A stretch of 32,645 bases of DNA, from the NCBI GenBank assembly GCA_964521105.1, contig CAZFPO010000025.1:1-32645 (forward strand). The letters are read 5' to 3'. Numbering within the stretch: the first letter of the stretch is position 1; each line of letters starts with the position of its first letter. This document shows, piece by piece, positions 24,608 to 32,493 of this stretch. The position numbers and the translations under genes are program-made. The DNA comes from JAQUGA01 sp964521105. GTDB lineage: Bacteria > Bacteroidota > Bacteroidia > Bacteroidales > WCHB1-69. The notes below the pieces were generated by a model. That model was not told the origin of the DNA and did not search any database. It worked only from the letters and a program-made list of their open reading frames with translations.

Positions 24608-25783
24608 ATGACAGCTCAAATAATTCTAAAAAAGAATCGCGAAGAAGCGGTTTTACGATTTCACCCTTGGATATTTTCGGGTGCCATAGCTAAAATTGTT
24701 GGTAACCCAATTGATGGTGACGACGTTGAAGTTTATTCGGATAGTAAAAAATTTTTGGCTATTGGACATTATTACAATAATTCAATAGCAGTAAAAATAT
24801 ACTCCTTTGAAAAAACTGAACTCAACAAAATCTTTTGGAAAAGTAAATTATCCAACGCAGTGGAATTGAGAAGAGCTCTAGGATATTTTGAAAATACATC
24901 TACCAATGCATTTAGAATTGTAAATGGAGAAGGTGATTTTTTACCAGGTTTGATTATAGATAAATACGACAAAACAATTGTTATTCAGTGTCATTCAATA
25001 GGAATGTATAAAAACATTGAAATATTTTCCGATATCATTACCGAACTCTTACCCGATACTAAAGCAATCTATAACAAAAGTACTACCCTACTAAAAAGCT
25101 CTTCGGATTATAATATCACCGATTCTTTTTTGTTTGGCGAAGAAACAACAAATTACGTTACCGAAAATAATCATAAGTTTATAGTGGATATTGTTGGAGG
25201 ACAAAAAACAGGTTTTTTTCTTGATCAACGTAACAACCGATTTTGTGTATCCGAATATTCAAAAAACAAAAAGGTTTTAAATGCTTACTGCTACAGTGGA
25301 GGATTTTCGATATCTGCACTATTTGGTGGCGCGTCACACGTTGATTCGGTTGATGTTTCGGCAAAAGCGATTGATTTGACTAATGAAAACATCTTGCTAA
25401 ACGGCATTTCTGAAGATACTCACACAAGCCATATTGTTGATGTTCATGAATATTTAAGAGATTGTGGTAAATATGATTTAATCGTTTTAGACCCTCCCGC
25501 ATTTGCGAAACACCACTCTCAGAAATCGCAAGCAATAAAAGGTTACCGACATATTAATCGATTAGCAATTAATAAATTAAATAAGGGCGGTAATTTGTTT
25601 ACTTTTTCTTGCTCGCAAGCTATGGATAATGAATTATTTCAATCCATAGTTGTTTCAGCTGCAATTGAAGCAGGTCGAAAATGTAGAATTATTGATAAAT
25701 TATCGCAACCAACAGATCACCCTTTAAACGGATTTCATCCCGAAGGTTCTTATTTAAAAGGACTTATCCTAAGTTTTGATTAG
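24608..25783 (+). CDS. rlmI: 23S rRNA (cytosine-5) methyltransferase, RlmI family
   Basis: The 391-residue protein has an N-terminal PUA-like RNA-binding domain (about 1-75, with RFHPWIFSGAI) and a central domain (FRIVNGEGDFLPGLIIDKYD). A Rossmann methyltransferase domain follows with SAM motif I region LNAYCYSGGFSISALFGGAS, motif IV LDPPAFAKH and motif VI FTFSCSQAM holding the presumed catalytic Cys. This matches RlmI (YccW), which makes m5C1962 in 23S rRNA in E. coli. Close relatives methylate other bases, so site specificity is by homology only. The 3' end overlaps the convergent DUF1330-like gene by 20 bases. Confidence 0.88.
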   Translation: MTAQIILKKNREEAVLRFHPWIFSGAIAKIVGNPIDGDDVEVYSDSKKFLAIGHYYNNSIAVKIYSFEKTELNKIFWKSKLSNAVELRRALGYFENTSTNAFRIVNGEGDFLPGLIIDKYDKTIVIQCHSIGMYKNIEIFSDIITELLPDTKAIYNKSTTLLKSSSDYNITDSFLFGEETTNYVTENNHKFIVDIVGGQKTGFFLDQRNNRFCVSEYSKNKKVLNAYCYSGGFSISALFGGASHVDSVDVSAKAIDLTNENILLNGISEDTHTSHIVDVHEYLRDCGKYDLIVLDPPAFAKHHSQKSQAIKGYRHINRLAINKLNKGGNLFTFSCSQAMDNELFQSIVVSAAIEAGRKCRIIDKLSQPTDHPLNGFHPEGSYLKGLILSFD

Positions 25784-26093
25784 TAACAAGTTGAATTTTT
25801 GCAACTTTTAAATCCGATGCTTCTTTTTGTTCATAACGCAAGGCTCTATGTTCTGCAGATATCCACCACTTACGAAATTGATCTTCGCTTTCCCATTTCA
25901 TTATCAGGAAAGTATTACGTGGTTTCCAATCACTTTCAATTATTTCGGGAGCAATTCCCTCAAAAATAAACGCCCCACCAATATTTAAAATTTGTTCGCG
26001 GCATTTATCAATATAAATTTTAAACTTTTGACGCTCATACACTTCCGCATCAATAAGCACTAAAATATTAGATATTTTTTGTTTATTATTCAT
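25764..26093 (-). CDS. DUF1330-like small protein (dimeric alpha/beta barrel fold)
   Basis: The 109-residue protein contains ILVLIDAEVYERQKFKIYID, a central GGAFIFEG, and NTFLIMKWESEDQFRKWWIS before an EHRALR stretch. This is the layout of DUF1330/ferredoxin-like dimeric proteins, although the N-terminal extension MNNKQKI is unusual. The function of the family is unknown. Its last 20 bases lie antisense to the end of rlmI. A minus-strand TATCTTTG box (26120-26127) lies 26 bases upstream and may be its promoter. Confidence 0.75.
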   Translation of the reverse strand: MNNKQKISNILVLIDAEVYERQKFKIYIDKCREQILNIGGAFIFEGIAPEIIESDWKPRNTFLIMKWESEDQFRKWWISAEHRALRYEQKEASDLKVAKIQLVTNQNLG

Positions 26094-26119
26094 AGAAAAT
26101 AAATTTACAAAAATGTTTT

Positions 26120-26127
26120 CAAAGATA
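26120..26127 (-). promoter_or_regulatory. Candidate -7 box for the DUF1330-like gene
   Basis: The minus strand reads TATCTTTG, the same octamer as in the channel promoter, but without a -33 TTG at usual spacing. Confidence 0.35.
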
Positions 26128-26137
26128 CTATAAAAAC

Positions 26138-28987
26138 CTAATTAATAACCGTTACCGTTCCGTGATAATTTGGATTTTTTTGATTGTATGAATATGAAAT
26201 CGTATAATAATAAACACCTTGAGCTACTTTTTTCCCTTGATAAGTACCATCCCATTTATCATATTGGTTTGAAGTATTGAAAATCATTTCACCCCATCTA
26301 TTATAAATCATCATTCGATAGTCTTCAACCACTTTCATAATAACAGGATAAAACTCTTCGTTGACTCCATCTCTATTAATTGTGATTGCATTTGGGATAA
26401 AATCTTCGGTTTCGTTGATAATCACAACCTGAAAAGTCGAATCAATACAACCCAGAGCTGAAATTGCTTTTAACCAAACGTAAAAAGTACCATCTGTAAG
26501 GTAAACAGTGGATGAATTTACATCCGTTGAATGAAATCCATTCCCAAAATTCCATTCATAAGAAATTGCATTGGTGCTAAAATTTGTTGTAAAAGCTTCT
26601 AGTGGAGCAAATCCAGTATTCGGACTGATCGAAAATTCAGCATGAACCTCCGAAAAATTAACCATTTGAGTTTTACTCGAAATACAGCCACTATCATCAA
26701 CTGTGTACGTTAAAATCAAAGAATCTCCAACCAAATTATAATCAAGAATATTTGAATCAACATCAATTCCACTCCAAGTTCCACCAATATCACCAGTTAT
26801 TAAAGAGTTTAAATCGAATGAATTTCCGTTTTTACAAATCACGTTAGGCGAGATCCAAGATGCATCTGGCAGAGAAATCACCCTGATAATATGCGAAACC
26901 ATATCGGGACAGGCATCAGCTCCAGTAACAACGTACGATACTAAAACATCTCCACTTAAACCCGCCGGATTAAATTGAGACTGACTTACCCCTTGTCCAG
27001 ACCAAACTCCACCTGTGTTACCAGTTATGAGTAATGATAAATCGATTGGACTTGCATTCTGGCAAATGGTCGACGGGGCATTCCAAGATGCGTCATAGGA
27101 AGCTAAAATCTGAATAATATGCGTTTCACTTGCATTACATGGTGAAGTTCCAACAGAATAGGTTATTGAGATGCTTCCTGAAAGTCCTGATGGATTAAAT
27201 GTATTTCCTGAAACACCCGTCCCACTCCAAGTTCCTCCAGTTGTTGCAGATGCAGTCAATAACGAATTGAGATTTATGCTTGATGCAGATTGACACAACG
27301 GATTTGGAATATTCCAAGAGGCATTAGCATTTGTAATTACCTGAACAGCATGTGTTTCGGTTGCTGTACATGGCGATGTGCCCACTGTGTAGGTAATATT
27401 GATGTTGCCATTTAAACCACTTGGATTAAACATAGAACCCGAAACTCCCGTTCCTGACCAAACTCCACCTGCAGTGGCTGATACAGAGAGTAATATATTG
27501 AGATTTATTGAAGCAGATGATTGACAAATAGCATTCGGGGGTGTCCAATTGGCGTTTGCTGAATTTAGAACTTGAATATCATGACTTTCGGAAGAGTTAC
27601 AAGGAGCTGTTCCTACCGAATACGTTACACTTACATTTCCACTGAGTCCATTTGGGTTAAAAACATTCCCACTAACCCCATTACCCGACCAAACACCACC
27701 GGTAGTTGATGTTTCGCTCAACAAAGAATCAAGAATAATGGATGCAGGCGACTGGCATAATGCTGATGGTGCTTCCCATGTTGCCGTTGTTGAATTTACA
27801 ACCTGGATAACATGCGTTTCGGTAGCCACACAAGGACTTGAACCTACGGTGTAAGTGACATTTATATTTCCATTTAAACCCGAAGGGTTGAAAGTGTTTC
27901 CACTAACTCCCGAACCAGACCAAACACCACCACTTGTTGCCGTTGGAGCTAATAACGAATTTAGATTTATCGATGGCGACGATTGACATAAAGTTGAAGG
28001 AGGTGTCCAAGTAGCAAACGAGGATGGAACAACGGAAATCACATGAGATTGTGTAACCTGACAAGGTGCAATTCCTAAAGTATAAGTCACCGTGTATGAT
28101 CCATTTAAACCAGAAGGATTAAACGTTGAACCGCTAACCCCAGTTCCACTCCATGTTCCACCAGTAGTTCCTGTAACAAGGGCTGAAAGATTGACCGTAG
28201 GTGATGTTGGACACATTGCTGCTGGAGCTGTCCAATTTGGATTCAAAGGTATGTAAGGTGCTTGGCAACCGTCGTTGTAATATGTTGCTCCGCCCGATGT
28301 TGAGAAACGAACGCCAGCACCATCTTCAGCAATGTGAGTTCCATTTTGATCGATAAGTAAAGATTTATCATACGATACATCTTCGTTCACATTGGTCGAA
28401 ATTTTATGAAGTCGCAAGGCTCTTTGTCCAGTTCCAGTAGAATAGTTTGCAAAATGACCAGAAGTATTTCCTGGTTTTTGAAAAATCACGTATAATGTAT
28501 CCGTTAAGGTCGAAAAGTCGTTTGCAAAAGGTGAAAAATCGGTGCTTGTGATGATAAGTCCTTTTTTACCAGCAGGAATTACACCCAAATTATTAGTTCC
28601 ACCTGAGGGTATTATTAGTTTTCCACAGTTTACAATGCTTGCATTTATTTGCGCTACTTTGGATGTTGCATCGGTGTATGCTGCTGTTCCTGGAACAATC
28701 CATCCTAAAAAAGAATTGGATGTATTGGGCCATTTGCTCGTTTGAAAACTACCGCCATTAATCGAACCGTCAACACGAATGTCAGCAACGTTTATAGGTA
28801 AACTTTCGACCCTAAAACTCACCATTTCGTTTTTCCCCTCCACAGTGCCATCGCAAGCATCCACTAATATGCTTTCAATTTGAACAAATTGAGCATTTAC
28901 AGTCGACATTCCAGCCATTAATAAGCCAAAAATCAAGATTATAGCTCGCAGTTTATTCAGCATTAAATGATGTTCGTAAACATTCAT
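26138..28987 (-). CDS. Large T9SS surface protein with seven Ig-like repeats, PKD domain and type B sorting domain
   Basis: The 949-residue protein has a signal peptide that is cleanest if translation starts at Met9 (28963; MLNKLRAIILIFGLLMAGMS). A lamin-tail-like N-terminal domain follows (about 34-230). Seven repeats begin at Trp 252, 327, 404, 481, 558, 635 and 711, each with W..P...C, GG.WSG.GVS, FNP.GL.G and TY.VG..PC. A PKD domain comes next (about 782-858, YEWNFGNGFHS), and then a gliding-motility type B C-terminal domain (about 862-949: IPNAITINRDGVNEEFYP, IYNRWGEMIF, WDGTYQGKKVAQGVYYY). It is predicted to be carried across the outer membrane by T9SS and to act as an adhesin or structural surface protein; this role is inferred from architecture. 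It is the only gene in its transcription unit or leads the DUF1330-like gene. Confidence 0.85.
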   Translation of the reverse strand: MNVYEHHLMLNKLRAIILIFGLLMAGMSTVNAQFVQIESILVDACDGTVEGKNEMVSFRVESLPINVADIRVDGSINGGSFQTSKWPNTSNSFLGWIVPGTAAYTDATSKVAQINASIVNCGKLIIPSGGTNNLGVIPAGKKGLIITSTDFSPFANDFSTLTDTLYVIFQKPGNTSGHFANYSTGTGQRALRLHKISTNVNEDVSYDKSLLIDQNGTHIAEDGAGVRFSTSGGATYYNDGCQAPYIPLNPNWTAPAAMCPTSPTVNLSALVTGTTGGTWSGTGVSGSTFNPSGLNGSYTVTYTLGIAPCQVTQSHVISVVPSSFATWTPPSTLCQSSPSINLNSLLAPTATSGGVWSGSGVSGNTFNPSGLNGNINVTYTVGSSPCVATETHVIQVVNSTTATWEAPSALCQSPASIILDSLLSETSTTGGVWSGNGVSGNVFNPNGLSGNVSVTYSVGTAPCNSSESHDIQVLNSANANWTPPNAICQSSASINLNILLSVSATAGGVWSGTGVSGSMFNPSGLNGNINITYTVGTSPCTATETHAVQVITNANASWNIPNPLCQSASSINLNSLLTASATTGGTWSGTGVSGNTFNPSGLSGSISITYSVGTSPCNASETHIIQILASYDASWNAPSTICQNASPIDLSLLITGNTGGVWSGQGVSQSQFNPAGLSGDVLVSYVVTGADACPDMVSHIIRVISLPDASWISPNVICKNGNSFDLNSLITGDIGGTWSGIDVDSNILDYNLVGDSLILTYTVDDSGCISSKTQMVNFSEVHAEFSISPNTGFAPLEAFTTNFSTNAISYEWNFGNGFHSTDVNSSTVYLTDGTFYVWLKAISALGCIDSTFQVVIINETEDFIPNAITINRDGVNEEFYPVIMKVVEDYRMMIYNRWGEMIFNTSNQYDKWDGTYQGKKVAQGVYYYTISYSYNQKNPNYHGTVTVIN
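26654..28234 (-). repeat. Seven protein-coding repeats of 75-77 residues
   Basis: Unit spacings between the leading Trp residues are 75, 77, 77, 77, 77 and 76 residues. Units 2-5 are the most alike and share TFNPSGL/ATETH-type wording, suggesting later duplication; the first and last units are more diverged. Confidence 0.88.
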
Positions 28988-29044
28988 AATTAAAAATTCA
29001 AATAAAATAGTTCAGTCAAGCGTATATGCAATTATTTCAATATG

Positions 29045-29052
29045 CAAAAATA
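29045..29052 (-). promoter_or_regulatory. Candidate -7 box for the 949-residue surface protein
   Basis: The minus strand reads TATTTTTG, 57 bases before the ATG at 28987. No -33 TTG is seen, so the support is weak. Confidence 0.3.
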
Positions 29053-29147
29053 AATCATTTGCAGAATTTATAAATCACCACTTTAACATTTAACGCTGAA
29101 TTAATTTTATATGTCCCTTGAATTAATAAACTTTCGTTCTTCAGAAA

Positions 29148-29163
29148 TTAATCACTTGATTAA
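29148..29163. repeat. Short palindrome in the Fic upstream region
   Basis: TTAATCA and TGATTAA flank a two-base centre. It lies in the 527-bp non-coding spacer 28988-29514 between divergent genes. Apart from this, the 24-bp repeats and promoter-like boxes, I see no gene there. Confidence 0.4.
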
Positions 29164-29305
29164 CTTTCATTTAGAAGTTATCGAATTACAATAAAGCTGT
29201 TTACATTTCATTAGTAATTACACTGAAAAATTGTAAAGCTTTCTATTCAGTACATTTTCAATTAATATTATTTTCCATAAATAGTTATAGTATAGAAAAA
29301 AATAT

Positions 29306-29313
29306 TATTTTTG
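29306..29313 (+). promoter_or_regulatory. Candidate -7 box just before the phased repeats of the Fic gene
   Basis: TATTTTTG matches TAnnTTTG. It would place the transcript start near 29320, directly at the first 24-bp repeat. No -33 TTG at normal spacing is visible. Confidence 0.4.
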
Positions 29314-29321
29314 CACAATAT

Positions 29322-29417
29322 ACTAACAAGTACACATCCTTAAACACTAATAAGTACACTGCAAAATAAACTAATAAATACACACCTTATAAAACTAGTA
29401 AGTGTACAAAGTATTAA
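29322..29417 (+). repeat. Four direct repeats with exact 24-bp period upstream of the Fic gene
   Basis: The conserved 14-mer ACTAATAAGTACAC occurs at 29322 (one change), 29346 (exact), 29370 (one change) and 29394 (three changes, ending GTGTAC), always 24 bases apart and followed by a variable AT-rich 10-mer. A fifth partial copy, ACTAATAA, lies at 29442, exactly 48 bases after the fourth, so it keeps the same phase. Operator-like or iteron-like. Confidence 0.85.
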
Positions 29418-29514
29418 TTGGATTGCTGAATAATATTAAAAACTAATAAAAGGATAACATCTTTATACATAAATTTGGTAGTGGGTAAATAGTTATTGAA
29501 CGAAAGGATCGGTT

Positions 29515-31032
29515 ATGGCAACAGTAAAAGAAAAATTAGCGAATTCACTGAAGGAATTGCAGAAATTTCAAGATAATAATGGTCTTGCAATTATAAAATC
29601 ATCCGAGATATCTAGGGTTCATCTAGTAAGACTGGCTGATAATGGCTTTCTTCAGGAAGTAATGAAAGGTTGGTATATTTCTTCGCGCCCAAATAGTCAT
29701 CCAAGAGATACTACGAATTGGTATACTTCTTTTTGGTTGTTTATTGCCGAATACGCAAATTCTAGGTTTAAAAACGAATGGTGTTTAACCCCCGAACAAT
29801 CCTTAGTTTTATATAGTGGCAATCGTATTGTGCCAATGCAAACTATTATTCGCTCCCCGAAAGGTTCAAACAACAATGTTCAATTGATGTACAACACCTC
29901 TTTATTAGATCTTAAGTTGATTATTGCAAGTCCTATTTATAAAGAACCTCAATTCGGGTTAAACTTATATTCCTTACCCGAAGCCTTGATTGAATGCAGT
30001 CCGGACTTTTTCAGAAAAGATAGCATAAGTGCTCGAACTTGTTTGTCTCTTGTTTCAGATGCGTCCAATCTATTGAGTATTCTTCTTGAAAAAGGACAGA
30101 CAACTAAGGCTGGTCGTCTAGCAGGAGCATTTCGTAATATTGGGAATATTGCCATTGCAGATGAGATTATTAATACAATGAAAAGTTTAGGATATGACAT
30201 AAGGGAAGAAGATCCATTTGAGGAAAAATCAACAATTCTTTATGTTCATGCCGCTTCACCTTATGTTGTAAGGTTAGCGTTGATGTGGAATACGATGCGT
30301 GAAGTGGTGATCAACAACTTTCCAAAAACAACAAAAATTCATATTGATGTTGAATCCTACATGATGCAATTAGACGAACAATATAAATTGGATGCATACC
30401 ATTCGCTGTCCATTGAAGGGTATCGGGTAACCGATGACTTGATTGAGAAAGTAAGGAGTGGAAGTTGGATGCCCGATAAGAATCCATCTGACATGGAACT
30501 AAAGAATGCAATGGCTGCCAGAGGTTATTGGCAAGCATTTCAAGCAGTAAAAAGCAGTATAGTAAAAATTATTGAAGGTCAAAATGCAGGTGAAGTTGTC
30601 GATAATAATTTCAGAATATGGTATCGGGAATTATTTGCACCCAGTGTTCAAGTTGGATTACTAAAACCTTCAGATTTAGCAGGATATAGAGCACATCAAG
30701 TTTATATCAGCGGATCCAAACATACTCCATTGAATCCAGATGCCGTAAGGGATGCTATGCCTATTTTGCTCGATTTACTAAAGAATGAAGAAGATGCATC
30801 TGTTCGTGCAATATTGGGGCATTTCTTTTTTGTATATATTCACCCTTATATGGACGGAAATGGAAGGATTGCACGCTTTTTAATGAATACACAATTAATT
30901 TCTGGTGGATACAATTGGACAATTATTCAATTTGAGAAAAGAACTGAATACATGAATGCCTTAGAAAAAGCAAGCGTGCAGGGTAACATTAAAGATTTCA
31001 CCTTGTTTGTTGCTTCGCAAATAAAAAAATGA
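29515..31032 (+). CDS. Fic-family protein (probable AMP transferase) with AbiEi-like N-terminus
   Basis: The 505-residue protein has a good ribosome binding site (AAAGGA, about 8 bases upstream). Residues about 18-55 (IIKSSEISRVHLVRLADNGF then LQEVMKGWYISSRP) resemble the winged helix of AbiEi-type antitoxins, and about 60-230 could be the accompanying antitoxin C-terminal domain. The Fic part has an inhibitory motif S-LSI-EG (Ser297, Glu301, Gly302) and the active-site loop HPYMDGNGRIAR starting at His443, complete except for Tyr in the usual Phe position. Fic enzymes transfer AMP or a related group to proteins; a motif before the Fic core marks class II, self-inhibited members. The N-terminal assignment is by pattern only. 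It is followed 30 bases later by a small acidic gene. Confidence 0.85.
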   Translation: MATVKEKLANSLKELQKFQDNNGLAIIKSSEISRVHLVRLADNGFLQEVMKGWYISSRPNSHPRDTTNWYTSFWLFIAEYANSRFKNEWCLTPEQSLVLYSGNRIVPMQTIIRSPKGSNNNVQLMYNTSLLDLKLIIASPIYKEPQFGLNLYSLPEALIECSPDFFRKDSISARTCLSLVSDASNLLSILLEKGQTTKAGRLAGAFRNIGNIAIADEIINTMKSLGYDIREEDPFEEKSTILYVHAASPYVVRLALMWNTMREVVINNFPKTTKIHIDVESYMMQLDEQYKLDAYHSLSIEGYRVTDDLIEKVRSGSWMPDKNPSDMELKNAMAARGYWQAFQAVKSSIVKIIEGQNAGEVVDNNFRIWYRELFAPSVQVGLLKPSDLAGYRAHQVYISGSKHTPLNPDAVRDAMPILLDLLKNEEDASVRAILGHFFFVYIHPYMDGNGRIARFLMNTQLISGGYNWTIIQFEKRTEYMNALEKASVQGNIKDFTLFVASQIKK

Positions 31033-31062
31033 TAGTTCTCAGATTTATTAAAATATCTAAAA

Positions 31063-31461
31063 ATGATACTCTCCAAAACTTATCAATTTCAAGAATGGAA
31101 CAACTGGGATCACTCATTAGCTAATGCAATTGATGATTTTTTTGAAACTTATCACCTCTATCCTACTATTCTCCAATGCAACGTATTCACTTACTCACAA
31201 ATTGACTTTATTACCAACATAAACCCAGAGAAAAGAAAAAATGTTTCGCCGATTGATGATGTAAAAAAACATGTTGAAGACATTCAACTTGCAATATTTT
31301 TAAAAGGCACATGCGAACTTCGATTTGCAGTTGATGAAAAGTTGGAGGTAAAACTGTTTTCATTAATTTTTGACGATGAACCCGATTGGGGTGATGACGA
31401 TGAAAACAATTTACCCGTTAATGATTTAAATATTAACAAAATAAAAATCAAAGTGGAATAA
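31063..31461 (+). CDS. Small acidic protein of unknown function, downstream of Fic
   Basis: The 132-residue protein has no signal peptide or membrane segment. It starts MILSKTYQFQEWNNWDHSLA, continues with ANAIDDFFETYHLYPTILQC, and has a strongly acidic stretch (FDDEPDWGDDDENN, about 103-116) near the end. I do not recognise a family. It begins 30 bases after the Fic stop, has no visible promoter of its own, and shares the terminator at 31466-31500, so it is probably cotranscribed with Fic. It could be a partner, inhibitor or target, but nothing in the sequence shows which. Confidence 0.65.
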   Translation: MILSKTYQFQEWNNWDHSLANAIDDFFETYHLYPTILQCNVFTYSQIDFITNINPEKRKNVSPIDDVKKHVEDIQLAIFLKGTCELRFAVDEKLEVKLFSLIFDDEPDWGDDDENNLPVNDLNINKIKIKVE

Positions 31462-31465
31462 AAAA

Positions 31466-31500
31466 ACCGTAACTTTTTAATAAAAATTACGGTATTTTGC
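31466..31500 (+). terminator. Terminator of the Fic module
   Basis: ACCGTAA (31466-31472) pairs with TTACGGT (31487-31493), and inner T and A runs can extend the stem, followed by ATTTT. It lies 4 bases after the small acidic gene and just before the 3' end of the oppositely oriented tRNA gene. Confidence 0.7.
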
Positions 31501-31501
31501 G

Positions 31502-31573
31502 TAGTCTGTAGGGGAATCGAACCCCTGTTACCAGGATGAAAACCTGGCGTCCTAACCCCTAGACGAACAGACC
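31502..31573 (-). tRNA. tRNA-Glu (anticodon UUC)
   Basis: The minus strand folds as a full cloverleaf: acceptor GGTCTGT with ACAGACT (first pair G-T), D arm GTC/GAC, anticodon stem CCAGG/CCTGG with loop TTTTCAT (anticodon TTC at 31538-31540), and T arm AGGGG/CCCCT with loop TTCGATT. The discriminator base is A and CCA is not encoded, so it must be added after transcription. Confidence 0.95.
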
Positions 31574-31640
31574 ATATTTGAAAGAACGGTGCAAAATTAC
31601 AAAAAAAAACAACACTTCCAAATTTTCATTTGTAAAAACC

Positions 31641-31669
31641 AAAAAAAAAGTGATTTTTTATTTAATCAC
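31641..31669 (-). terminator. Terminator overlapping the 3' end of the 233-residue protein gene
   Basis: On the minus strand GTGATT (within the last codons) pairs with AATCAC around an 8-base loop that contains the stop codon region, followed by nine T. The 5' arm is coding sequence. Confidence 0.7.
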
Positions 31670-32359
31670 GTCTTTGTCGGCTTGAAAACGAAAGCCCATT
31701 CGTTTAGCTGTGGAAATTGTAGTAGCCTGAAATTCAGTTTGTAATATATCCAATACAGTAATTTCTTTCATGTTTTCATAAGGAGGTGTTAATAAATCAA
31801 AATCGATACAATATTTCATTCCAGAGTCTAAAATATTAGAGGCTGTGTCTTCATCGAAAACATTTTTTGCAAAATTATTAGCTATTAAACCTATTTCTCT
31901 CTTCCCTTCAATCAGATAATGATTGTCGATATTAATAAAAATTCGTCCAATTAAATATCCTATGTCGTTTACCCGATTGTATTTAAACGAATCTGCAAGA
32001 AAATTATAAATATTAATAATTCCGCAATAGGAACGATTAACATTTTCTTTAATATATGAAGTTTTCATTATTTCATGAGCACGAGGAAATTCAAAAATAT
32101 TAGTGTGCATTAAAAAAACTAACATATCGCCAGCAAATTTCAGTTTAAATTCATGATGATTTTTTTCTTCAAATTCAACATGAACACGTTCATTAGAAGC
32201 TGCAAATTCGGCTTTCCAACGTTCATCAAACATTTGTGCTTGTCGTTTTAAAATATTAAATGACTCAAAAGTATTTCGGAAAACATCTTGTTTTAAATTC
32301 CCTTTTTCGATTAAAGCATTAACTGTAATGTCTTGCTTGTTTTTTATATCTTCTGTCAT
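31658..32359 (-). CDS. Conserved-looking protein of unknown function
   Basis: The 233-residue protein has no signal peptide. It is rich in charged and aromatic residues and probably mostly helical, with segments such as FAGDMLVFLMHTNIFEFPRA, IINIYNFLADSFKYNR and NDIGYLIGRIFINIDNHYLI. I do not recognise a domain. It is a single-gene unit with a TAAATTTG box on the minus strand (32379-32386), 19 bases before the ATG, and a terminator overlapping its stop. The ordered codon use and clear terminator suggest a real gene. Confidence 0.7.
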   Translation of the reverse strand: MTEDIKNKQDITVNALIEKGNLKQDVFRNTFESFNILKRQAQMFDERWKAEFAASNERVHVEFEEKNHHEFKLKFAGDMLVFLMHTNIFEFPRAHEIMKTSYIKENVNRSYCGIINIYNFLADSFKYNRVNDIGYLIGRIFINIDNHYLIEGKREIGLIANNFAKNVFDEDTASNILDSGMKYCIDFDLLTPPYENMKEITVLDILQTEFQATTISTAKRMGFRFQADKDVIK

Positions 32360-32378
32360 AATGTAAATATTAGTCAGA

Positions 32379-32386
32379 CAAATTTA
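32379..32386 (-). promoter_or_regulatory. Candidate -7 box for the 233-residue protein gene
   Basis: The minus strand reads TAAATTTG, the same octamer as before moxR, 19 bases before the ATG at 32359. A -33 TTG is not seen. Confidence 0.4.
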
Positions 32387-32493
32387 ATTGTTTTTTCGAC
32401 TTTATGAAAAGAAAAGCATTTTTTTTACAATAGACATTTGATAAATCGGAAATCATATTTGGTAACAACACCAACAAGATTGAAGACAACAAC

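Noticed and set aside
29322..29417. CRISPR array
   Set aside because: The repeats are only 14 bases with 10-base spacers, diverged, and there are no cas genes. The exact 24-bp period fits operator or iteron sites better.
31502..31573. tRNA-Glu as an integration site of a mobile island carrying the Fic module
   Set aside because: The tRNA 3' end faces the module, which fits in principle, but I found no second copy of the tRNA end and no integrase in the window.
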